From: an uncultured Subdoligranulum sp.
GTDB lineage: Bacteria; Bacillota; Clostridia; Oscillospirales; Ruminococcaceae
DNA length: 64,000 bases
Reading direction: 5' to 3'
NCBI GenBank assembly: GCA_904374465.1
Contig: CAJFFY010000002.1
Location: forward strand, 55,325-119,324
Both the position numbers and the translations under genes were made by a program. Under the pieces are notes generated by a model. It made no database searches. It was given only the letters and a program-made list of their open reading frames with translations, and was not told where the DNA came from. Positions 57,659-64,000 of the stretch are shown piece by piece (position 1 is the first letter of the stretch; every line of letters starts with the position of its first letter).

Positions 57659-58845
57659 CAGTTTTCCTCCAAATCGTTCCAGATCTTGCAGATTTTTCCG
57701 TTCTCGATATATACGCGGGGCACACGGCGGGCAATGCCGCACACAATTTCATAGGAGATGGTGTCGGTCTTCTGGGCAATGGTGTCGGCAGTGTCGGGGG
57801 CACCGGGACCAAAGACGGTCACTTCGTCGCCCATCCGTACGCCGGGAATGTTGGTCACATCCAGCAGCGACTGGTCCATGCAGACACGTCCCAGCACCGG
57901 TGCGGGCTGCCCGTTGACCATCATCAGGCCCTGGCCCTGGGTGCCGGACAACATCCGGGGATACCCGTCGGCATAACCCACGCAGACGGTGGCCACCCGC
58001 ATGGGAGCGCTGGCCGTAAAGGTCCGCCCGTAGCTGACGCTCTGGCCGGGCAGCAGGTCCTTCACAAAGGTCACGATGCATTTCAGCGTCATTACCGGTT
58101 TCAGCACCGGGAAGTGCAGTTCGTCGCTGGGGTCCAGGCCGTACAGAATGATGCCGGCCCGGGTCATATCGTTGCGCCATTCGGGGTGGCGCAGCTGGGC
58201 GGCGGAGTTGGCACAGTGTACGGTGCCGGTGACGTAGCCGTCGGCCTGCAGCCGGTCCACCACCCGGCGGAACAGGGCATACTGCTCGTCGGTATAGGTC
58301 TGGGCCTCGGGAGCCAGGCTGTCGGCCACCGCAAAGTGCTGGAAAATTCCGTCGATGGCCAGTCCGGGCAGGGCATACAGGGCTTCCAGTTCGGCTACTA
58401 CACCCTGCCAGTCGCTGCGGGCTGCAAAACCGATGCGCCCCATGCCGGTGTCGATCTTGAGGTGAACCTTGACCGTCACCCCGGCACTGACCGCAGCGGC
58501 CGAAAGCGCCTGGGCGTATTCGGTGGAAAAACAGGCGGTGGCAATGTCCTCCCGGGCCAGTACGGCGGCCTCGGCAGGGTCAGCGTAGCCCAGAATCAGC
58601 ACCGGCACCGTAATGCCGTGCCGGCGCAGCCGTTTGGCTTCGGCCAGGCAACTGACGGCGAAGGCTGCCGCCCCTTCCTGCTGCAAGACCCGGGCCACCA
58701 CAATGTCCCCGTGGCCGTAGGCATCCGCTTTTACCACCGCGCAGACCGGTCCGCCGATGGTGCGGTGGATGAAGGCAAAATTGTGCCGCAGGGCATCCAG
58801 ATCAATCTCCGCCCAACAATGCTTTTCCAGTATCAGATCACTCAT
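57658..58845 (-). CDS. alr: Alanine racemase
   Basis: A 395-residue PLP enzyme supplying D-alanine for peptidoglycan. The Schiff-base Lys is in AVVKADAYGHG (Lys39). Other features: WAEIDLDALRHNF, KIDTGMGRIGF, the catalytic Tyr in SVSYGRTF, VCVGYADGYPR and CMDQ. ATG 58845 overlaps the stop of the upstream ttcA-like gene (ATGA), and its own stop overlaps lepA, giving a tightly coupled ttcA-alr-lepA order. Confidence 0.93.
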   Translation of the reverse strand: MSDLILEKHCWAEIDLDALRHNFAFIHRTIGGPVCAVVKADAYGHGDIVVARVLQQEGAAAFAVSCLAEAKRLRRHGITVPVLILGYADPAEAAVLAREDIATACFSTEYAQALSAAAVSAGVTVKVHLKIDTGMGRIGFAARSDWQGVVAELEALYALPGLAIDGIFQHFAVADSLAPEAQTYTDEQYALFRRVVDRLQADGYVTGTVHCANSAAQLRHPEWRNDMTRAGIILYGLDPSDELHFPVLKPVMTLKCIVTFVKDLLPGQSVSYGRTFTASAPMRVATVCVGYADGYPRMLSGTQGQGLMMVNGQPAPVLGRVCMDQSLLDVTNIPGVRMGDEVTVFGPGAPDTADTIAQKTDTISYEIVCGIARRVPRVYIENGKICKIWNDLEEN

Positions 58846-59600
58846 TTGGCCCACTCCTTTTTTCGGCCGGTGTGCAGCGGCCGCCAACCGTCAATGCCGC
58901 TTTCCTGCAGGGCATGCAGCGTTTTCTGACGGAATGCGGGGTCCTTACGGCTGAATTCCCGCACAAATTGCTTGGTTTCTTCCCGGGTGGTCACGCCGTC
59001 GGCGGGACAGCGACTTTTGATGATCGGCAGTCCGGCGCGTTTGATGGCGGATGTGACTTCACTTTCGGTGGCCAGCAGCAGCGGACGGATCATCGTCAGA
59101 TCCCGGCGGGACAGATAGGTCACCGGCGAAAAACACCCGATGCGCCCTTCCCGCCAAAGGTTCATATAAAAGGTTTCCACCGCGTCGTCCAGATGGTGCC
59201 CCAGGGCCACCTTGTTGCAGCCCAGCTGCTGGGCCGCTGTGTGCAGGGTGCCCCGGCGCAGTTTGGCGCACAGGGCACAGGGGTTGGACTCTTTGCGGTA
59301 GTCAAATACCACCGGGCCGATGTCGGTGCGACGCACCTCGTAGGGAACGTTTTCCGCTGCAAACAACGCGGCCAGGGGGGAGTAGTCGGTTTCCTGCCCT
59401 CCGAAACAGGGGTCCAGGGTTACGGCCTGCACCGTAAAGGGAATGCCCAGGTAGGCGCGCAGCCGGGCCAGGGCGATGGTCAGCACCACACTGTCCTTGC
59501 CGCCCGAAACGCCGATGAGAACCCGGTCGCCGGGGGCGATCATCTCATAGTCCTGCACAGCCTTGCGCACCAGACCGGTAATGTGTTGCATGGCGTCCAT
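58842..59600 (-). CDS. TtcA/TilS-family tRNA thiolation or N-type ATP PPase
   Basis: A 252-residue PP-loop ATPase. SGGKDSVVL (residues 32-40) binds ATP. The family Cys residues are in NPCALCAKLRRG, plus a later FGGQETDY; SRCPADGVTTREET near the C-terminus suits a 2-thiocytidine (TtcA) assignment, which uses a Fe-S cluster bound by such Cys residues. It resembles TtcA more than TilS because it lacks the long TilS C-terminal domain. AAGGAGGG precedes ATG 59600. First of the ttcA-alr-lepA operon. Confidence 0.75.
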   Translation of the reverse strand: MDAMQHITGLVRKAVQDYEMIAPGDRVLIGVSGGKDSVVLTIALARLRAYLGIPFTVQAVTLDPCFGGQETDYSPLAALFAAENVPYEVRRTDIGPVVFDYRKESNPCALCAKLRRGTLHTAAQQLGCNKVALGHHLDDAVETFYMNLWREGRIGCFSPVTYLSRRDLTMIRPLLLATESEVTSAIKRAGLPIIKSRCPADGVTTREETKQFVREFSRKDPAFRQKTLHALQESGIDGWRPLHTGRKKEWAK

Positions 59601-59673
59601 GACCGCCCTCCTTTCTTTTACTATATAGCGTTATTAACGCTTTATTATACCACTTTTTTGTATGGGGGACAAC

Positions 59674-60957
59674 TCAATTTTCCTCTTCGGTTTCGGTCCA
59701 GCGGCCCTCCAGACGCTGCACATCTCCGATGCGCAGTTTGGAATGCAGGAAGTGCTGTTCGTGATACAGGCTGAAATAGCTGGAAAGCATGTAGGAAACC
59801 GCGCAGACCAGCGCAAACAGTGGCAGACACTGCCCGCCGAAAACTTCCAGACCCAGGCAGATGGATGCCAGCGGACTGTTGGTGCAGCCGCAGAACAGGG
59901 CCACCATGCCCAACGCCGCGCCCAGGGGGGCGGGCAGACCCAGCAGGGGGGCCACCACACAGCCGAAGGTGGCGCCGGTGAAAAAGATGGGGACGATTTC
60001 GCCGCCCTTGTAGCCGGCACCCAGCGTCAGGGCCGTGAACAGCATCTTGCAGACGAAGGCCCAGGGCAATGCCTGTCCCACCATGGCGGCGGCAATGACG
60101 GCGCTGCCCGCACCGTTGTAATCGGTGGTGCCCAGCAGTTTGGTCAGGGCGATGATCAGCAGGCCGCCCACGACCACCCGCAGGTAAGGGTTGGGGAAAA
60201 AGCGGCTGTACAGTTTCGGGGTCACGTGAAGCAGCTCACAGAACAGGATGCTCAGGGCTGCCAGCAGCATTCCCAGTACCAGCACCCGCAGCAGGGTGAC
60301 CGGGTCGGCGTCGGCGGTGGCGCCCAGGGTAAAGGCTGTGGGGGCCAGTCCCATCATCCGGCTGATCCAAACGCCCAACAAAGCCGATACCAGGCAGGGC
60401 AGCAGCGCGGCATACTGCATGGAGCCCACATTGACGATCTCTATGGTGAAAACGGTGGCTGCCAGCGGAGTGCCGAAGATGGCGGAAAAGGCGCCGGCCA
60501 TACCGCACATCGTCATGAGGCGGCAATCGTGACGGTTCAGGCGCAGCAGTCGGCCCACCTGGCCGGACACAGAGCCGCCCAACAGCAGAGCGGCGCCTTC
60601 CCGGCCGCTGGAACCGCCCAACAGGTGGGTGGTTACGGTGGAAAAGAAAATCAGCGGTGCCGTGCGCAAAGTCAGTACCTTGCGCTCCCGCACAGCGGCG
60701 AACACCTGGTTGGTGGATCCACCGCCTTCGGGGTCAAAATGACGGTACAAAAAGACGATGACCAGGCCGCCCACCGGCAGCAGATACAGCAGCCATCCCT
60801 GTACGGCGCGGGTGGCGTTGGCCCAGCTCAGCGCCAGGCCGAAGGCGGCGCCCAGGGGACCGGTCAGGCAGCCCACCAGAATGGCCAGAACCAGCCATTT
60901 TGCACAGACCCGCAGATAGCGTCCGGTGCTGTGCAGTATGTTGCAAACAGTTTTCAT
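59674..60957 (-). CDS. CLC-family chloride/fluoride channel or antiporter
   Basis: A 427-residue polytopic CLC protein. Ion-path elements: EGGGSTNQV (in place of the usual GSGIP), GGSSGREGAALLLGG (GREG motif), FKGGEIVP-like GAGYKGGEIVPIFF, and CGCTNSPLASICLGLEVFG. The GGGST and GGEIVP variants are closer to fluoride-exporting CLC proteins than to the canonical GSGIP Cl- filters, but this is a family inference. I see no fluoride riboswitch in the short leader. A TATAAT -10 lies about 30 bases upstream on the minus strand. Operates in the cytoplasmic membrane. Confidence 0.75.
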   Translation of the reverse strand: MKTVCNILHSTGRYLRVCAKWLVLAILVGCLTGPLGAAFGLALSWANATRAVQGWLLYLLPVGGLVIVFLYRHFDPEGGGSTNQVFAAVRERKVLTLRTAPLIFFSTVTTHLLGGSSGREGAALLLGGSVSGQVGRLLRLNRHDCRLMTMCGMAGAFSAIFGTPLAATVFTIEIVNVGSMQYAALLPCLVSALLGVWISRMMGLAPTAFTLGATADADPVTLLRVLVLGMLLAALSILFCELLHVTPKLYSRFFPNPYLRVVVGGLLIIALTKLLGTTDYNGAGSAVIAAAMVGQALPWAFVCKMLFTALTLGAGYKGGEIVPIFFTGATFGCVVAPLLGLPAPLGAALGMVALFCGCTNSPLASICLGLEVFGGQCLPLFALVCAVSYMLSSYFSLYHEQHFLHSKLRIGDVQRLEGRWTETEEEN

Positions 60958-61048
60958 AGTTTTGTCCTCCCCATAATTGCCTTACGATTATACATGGTAA
61001 AAACGCAAAAGACAAGACAGACACCTTTCCATTTGTGGAGGTCTATGC

Positions 61049-61054
61049 TATAAT
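61049..61054 (+). promoter_or_regulatory. Probable -10 element before the ATP-grasp gene
   Basis: TATAAT, 36 bases before the start codon; only a weak -35 (TTTCCA at 61026-61031) is visible. Confidence 0.5.
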
Positions 61055-61089
61055 ACAAAGCAGCATACTCTTTATAAGGAAGGGCAACT

Positions 61090-62229
61090 ATGAAACAACT
61101 GGCCATTATCGGGGCGTCGTATCTGCAGGCACCGCTGATTCAGAAAGCGAAAGACTTCGGCTGTGAGACCCATGTTTTCGCCTGGGCTGCAGACGATGTG
61201 GGAGAGAAGATGGCCGACCATTTTTATCCCATCAGCATTGTGGAAAAGGATGCCATCCTGGAAAAATGCCGGGAAATCGGCATTGACGGCATCTGCACCA
61301 TTGCCAGCGATCTGGCGGCTGTCACGGTCAACTATGTGGCGGAACAGATGGACCTGCCCGGCAACGGGATGCGCTGCTGCGAAAAATCCACCAACAAACA
61401 TAAGATGCGGCAGGCTTTTGAGGCAGGTGGTGATCCTTCGCCCCGGTCGGTGCTGATCGGCCCCGGGACCGATCTGTCGGTGCTGGAGGGAATGCGGTAT
61501 CCGCTGATTGTCAAACCCACCGACCGCTCCGGCAGCCGCGGCATCACCGAAGTGCAGCGCCCGGCGGGCTTGCAGGCGGCCATTGTGCGTGCCCGGGAAC
61601 AGAGTTTTGAGAAGATGGCGCTGGTGGAGGAGTTCGCCACCGGGCAGGAATACAGCGTGGAGTGCATCTCCTACCAGGGAACCCACCATCTGCTGCAGAT
61701 TACCCTCAAATATACCACCGGCGCACCCATGTACATTGAAACCGGCCATATGGAGCCGGCGCCCCTCACCGAGGCCATGCGCCGCAAGGTGCAGGCGGTG
61801 GTTTTCCATGCACTGGATACGCTGGAAATCCGCAACGGTGCTTCCCACAGCGAGCTGAAAATCGACAGCCACGGCAACATCCGCCTGATCGAGATCGGTG
61901 GCCGGATGGGCGGTGACTGCATTGGCAGCCATCTGGTGCCCTACACCACCGGCTGGGATTTTGTGGGCATGGTGGTACAGATTGCCCTGGGTCAGGCGCC
62001 CGACATGACCCGCGCCGAGCATCATCCGGCCTGCGGGGTGCGGTTTGTTTTCGGCCCCCGTGATCTGGAACTGCGGGAAGCCCTGCGGGCAGCACCCGGC
62101 ATCACTATGCTGGAGGAAAGCCCCATCGACCCCATGGATCATATGGTGACCGATTCTTCCACCCGGTTTGGCTACTACATTTTTGCGGCCGCCGACCCGG
62201 CCACGATCTGTGCCTGGATGGAAAAATGA
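61090..62229 (+). CDS. ATP-grasp ligase of unknown substrate
   Basis: A 379-residue enzyme with a preATP-grasp domain (MKQLAIIGASYLQAPLIQKA), a central ATP-grasp fold (PLIVKPTDRSGSRGI for the P-loop-like Lys; MALVEEFATGQEYSVE), and the C-terminal metal and carboxylate motif RLIEIGGRMGGDCIG. It couples ATP hydrolysis to joining a carboxylate and an amine or thiol. The substrate is unknown; such proteins often act in capsule or surface glycan modification next to GT2 glycosyltransferases, as here. AAGGAAGG precedes the ATG. Confidence 0.85.
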   Translation: MKQLAIIGASYLQAPLIQKAKDFGCETHVFAWAADDVGEKMADHFYPISIVEKDAILEKCREIGIDGICTIASDLAAVTVNYVAEQMDLPGNGMRCCEKSTNKHKMRQAFEAGGDPSPRSVLIGPGTDLSVLEGMRYPLIVKPTDRSGSRGITEVQRPAGLQAAIVRAREQSFEKMALVEEFATGQEYSVECISYQGTHHLLQITLKYTTGAPMYIETGHMEPAPLTEAMRRKVQAVVFHALDTLEIRNGASHSELKIDSHGNIRLIEIGGRMGGDCIGSHLVPYTTGWDFVGMVVQIALGQAPDMTRAEHHPACGVRFVFGPRDLELREALRAAPGITMLEESPIDPMDHMVTDSSTRFGYYIFAAADPATICAWMEK

Positions 62230-62251
62230 AAGGAAGGAAACCCGCATCCCC

Positions 62252-63211
62252 ATGCAACTGCTCAGCTTTGTGATTCCCTGTTACCACAGCGCGGCCACTT
62301 TGGGCAAAGTGACCCGGCAAATCCGGGAAACGGTGCTGCAGGATGGCCGGTATGACTATGAAATCGTGCTGGTCAATGATAACCCTGCGGATGATACCTG
62401 GCGGGAGATCCTGCGTCTCAAACAGCAGGACCCGCAGATATTCGGAATCTGCATGTCCCGTAATTTCGGGCAGGCCTCGGCGCTGATGGCAGGATACCGC
62501 CACGTGCACGGCGATCTGGTCATCAGTCTGGACGATGACGGGCAGACCCCGCCGTCCGAGATGTTCCGTCTCATCGATGCGCTGGATGAGGAGACCGATG
62601 TGGTCTATGCCAGCTATCCCACCAAGCATCACAGCCTTTTCCGCAACTTCGGCAGCAAAGTCAACGACTGGATGGCCACCTGGCTGATGGGAAAACCCAA
62701 AAATCTGTACATGGCCAGCTACTATGTGGCACGGCGCTTCATCATCGACGAGATGGTCCGCTGCGAAAATCCCTTCCCCTATGTGGACGGGCTGGCTGTG
62801 CGATCCACTTCCCGGTTCAAGAATATCCCCATCGACCATCAGGACCGTACCGAGGGGGAGAGCGGCTATACTTTCGGCAAGCTGCTGGCCCTCTGGATGA
62901 ACGGCTTCACGGCGTTCTCTGTAAAGCCGCTGCGCATTGCAACCGTCATGGGAATGATTTTTTCCATCCTCGGCTTTCTGTTTGCCGTTATGGTGATTGT
63001 GCGCAAAATCATCCTGCTGGACAAGATTGACGCCGGCTGGTCCAGCATCGTGGCCATTGTGTTGCTGCTGGACGGCATCCTGATGATGATGCTGGGCCTG
63101 GTGGGGGAGTATGTGGGACGTATGTATATGACCATGAACAAGAGTCCTCAGTATGTGATTCGTACCACCACCGCAGCCCCCGGCACCCCGCAGCCCGAAC
63201 CCCGCTCCTGA
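62252..63211 (+). CDS. GT2 family glycosyltransferase with C-terminal membrane helices (GtrB/DPM1-like)
   Basis: A 319-residue bactoprenol- or dolichol-type glycosyltransferase. The catalytic N-terminus has SFVIPCYHSAATLGKVT, VLVNDNPADDTW, SRNFGQASALMAGYRHVHGD, the metal motif ISLDDDGQTPP (DxD-like), and a QxxRW-like HQDRTEGES. Two membrane helices lie near residues 230-300 (VMGMIFSILGFLFAVMVIV; IVAIVLLLDGILMMMLGLVGE). Likely transfers a sugar to a lipid carrier for surface glycan assembly, with the upstream ATP-grasp enzyme. AAAGGAAGG at 62229-62237 precedes ATG 62252. Confidence 0.88.
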   Translation: MQLLSFVIPCYHSAATLGKVTRQIRETVLQDGRYDYEIVLVNDNPADDTWREILRLKQQDPQIFGICMSRNFGQASALMAGYRHVHGDLVISLDDDGQTPPSEMFRLIDALDEETDVVYASYPTKHHSLFRNFGSKVNDWMATWLMGKPKNLYMASYYVARRFIIDEMVRCENPFPYVDGLAVRSTSRFKNIPIDHQDRTEGESGYTFGKLLALWMNGFTAFSVKPLRIATVMGMIFSILGFLFAVMVIVRKIILLDKIDAGWSSIVAIVLLLDGILMMMLGLVGEYVGRMYMTMNKSPQYVIRTTTAAPGTPQPEPRS

Positions 63212-63266
63212 CAAAAAACGTCCCCGCCAACGGCCGGGGGTCATAAGAAAGTAATATCAGTTTTCG

Positions 63267-63301
63267 CAGGAACGGCATGGCTTCGGTCATGCCGTTTCCT
63301 G
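63267..63301. repeat. Hairpin with TTCG loop over the recombinase stop codon
   Basis: CAGGA + ACGGCATGGC paired with GTCATGCCGT + TCCTG (one bulged T), TTCG tetraloop. It overlaps the stop codon of the serine recombinase gene (63287-63289) and may terminate its transcript, though no long T tract follows. Confidence 0.5.
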
Positions 63302-64000
63302 TTTCATCAGCTCGTCCACGGGGATAAATTCTACAAGGTCATAGGAGATGCGGATACCCTGCCGCCGTTTGCCGCTGCTCTTGTCTGGCGCCTCAATGTA
63401 GATCGCCTTCACAAGTTCCCGCAGGGCGTATGGGGTCAGCTCCTGTAAATCCGCGTACTTGTGTACCCGCTGGATGAACTGCTCCCAGTTTTCAATCTGT
63501 CGTTCCTGTACTTCAATGTTCTGCTGTAAGGTTTGGATTTCCGCCTTGAGCTGAGCCTGCTCATCCTCATAAGACTGGCTCATCATAGAAAACCGTTCGT
63601 CCGTGATCTTCCCTGCCACATTGTCCTCGTAGATGCGGATGAACAGCCGGTCAAGCTCGCCCATGCGCCGCTGCGCCTGTTCCAAACGCTTCTGGTGTGC
63701 TCTGATGGCTTCCTCGCTGGACAGCCGGAGCTTATGCTCCATCACGGCCCGGAAATGCTTCTCATACCGCGTCACATAGGAGATGACCGCTTTCATGTGC
63801 ATCCAGACCAAATCTTCCAGAACAACCGCCCGGATGTAGTGCGCCGAGCAGCTTCCCGTGTTACTACGGTAGTTGGCGCAGACAAAGTGGTCTTGCCGCT
63901 CCTCAAAATAGCTGGTGGTGCAGTACCGCATTTTCGCACCGCAGTCTGCACAGTAGACCATGCCGGAGAACAGGCTGCTCTTGCCGGTTTTCGTCCTGCG
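63287..64000 (-). CDS. Large serine recombinase, C-terminal part (truncated at window edge)
   Basis: The frame is open to base 64000, so the N-terminal resolvase domain lies outside. Visible are the DNA-binding zinc ribbon (FSGMVYCADCGAKMRYCT, then the second Cys pair in DHFVCANYRSNTGSCSAHYI), a long coiled coil with repeated Gln/Glu (RLEQAQRRMGELDRLFIRIYE to AEIQTLQQNIEVQERQIENW) and a terminal DUF4368-like segment (EFIPVDELMKQETA). Such proteins integrate and excise Clostridia conjugative/mobilisable elements. The stop codon sits in a hairpin at 63267-63301. Confidence 0.88.
   Translation of the reverse strand, partial: RRTKTGKSSLFSGMVYCADCGAKMRYCTTSYFEERQDHFVCANYRSNTGSCSAHYIRAVVLEDLVWMHMKAVISYVTRYEKHFRAVMEHKLRLSSEEAIRAHQKRLEQAQRRMGELDRLFIRIYEDNVAGKITDERFSMMSQSYEDEQAQLKAEIQTLQQNIEVQERQIENWEQFIQRVHKYADLQELTPYALRELVKAIYIEAPDKSSGKRRQGIRISYDLVEFIPVDELMKQETA

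Larger units (their letters stand above)
63212..64000. mobile_element. Left end of a serine-recombinase-borne integrative element (cut by window edge)
   Basis: The minus-strand recombinase gene at 63287-64000 is the terminal gene expected at one end of a large-serine-recombinase element (Tn4451/ICE type). The junction to host DNA probably lies between the GT2 stop (63211) and the recombinase stop. The other end is outside the window, so the att core cannot be verified. Confidence 0.65.

Noticed and set aside
60958..61010. Fluoride riboswitch upstream of the CLC gene
   Set aside because: The short leader has none of the conserved pseudoknot segments; only a -10-like TATAAT is present.
63215..63245. 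Terminator after the GT2 gene
   Set aside because: Only imperfect GC-rich complementarity (CCCCG/CGGGGG), no T tract on the right side.

Overview
The window looks like a chromosomal segment of a gut Clostridia bacterium, most likely Oscillospiraceae of the Faecalibacterium/Gemmiger/Subdoligranulum type. This is inferred from high GC, strong AGGAGG ribosome binding sites, a clostridial rnfCDGEAB operon, a class II galT, an FprA flavodiiron protein and a class-specific set of small operons. Species cannot be fixed from sequence reading alone. About one third is prophage and the rest is housekeeping or metabolic chromosome. A second mobile element begins at the right edge.

Bases 1 to about 23,360 are the late half of a myovirus-type prophage, cut by the left window edge. 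The order is: lambda-like head genes (portal C-terminus, ClpP-like protease with a nested scaffold start, decoration protein, gpE-type capsid); connector and tail-completion genes; a P2-like contractile tail (sheath, tube, chaperone with a -1 frameshift, tape measure, gpX, gpD hub, gpV spike, gpU, gp25, gpJ, gpI); receptor-binding genes; a complete diversity-generating retroelement (DGR); and a lysis cassette (membrane/coiled-coil protein, amidase, holin). No integrase is visible, so the early/integration genes must lie left of the window.

The DGR (17,912-20,939) is the most exciting system here. A formylglycine-enzyme/C-type-lectin-fold target protein ends in a variable repeat (VR, 18,876-18,993). 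It is followed by a GC-rich hairpin with a GRNA-type loop, an avd gene, the template repeat (TR, 19,526-19,643) and a DGR-type reverse transcriptase (YMDD, IGxxxSQ). Aligned base by base, VR and TR differ at 14 of 118 positions, and all 14 are adenines in TR (14 of 26 adenines, 0 of 92 other bases). This is the signature of adenine-specific mutagenic retrohoming that diversifies the phage adhesin.

Bases 23,365-44,000 hold: two tRNA-Ser genes that probably mark the prophage end; a PadR/HAAS-domain pair with a palindromic operator; a PepV-like dipeptidase; an unlisted 45-residue membrane protein; the Rnf ion-pumping complex; FprA; a tRNA-Val(CAC) with two stem mismatches; a very long MacB-like ABC ATPase-permease; a TetR repressor with two matching operators around itself and its membrane-protein target; galT; an SH3/WG-repeat lipoprotein; a sugar nucleotidyltransferase; and a RING/zinc-ribbon DUF2628-like membrane protein.

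Bases 44,100-63,211 hold prfB (no programmed frameshift), a P-type ATPase, a DUF1275 protein, a three-gene LRR / VWA-metallopeptidase-like / MoxR operon, a MATE exporter, glnS, an overlapping ttcA-like/alr/lepA operon, a CLC-family transporter and an ATP-grasp plus GT2 pair. The right edge (63,287-64,000) is the C-terminal part of a large serine recombinase with zinc ribbon and DUF4368-like tail, the terminal gene of a second integrative element.
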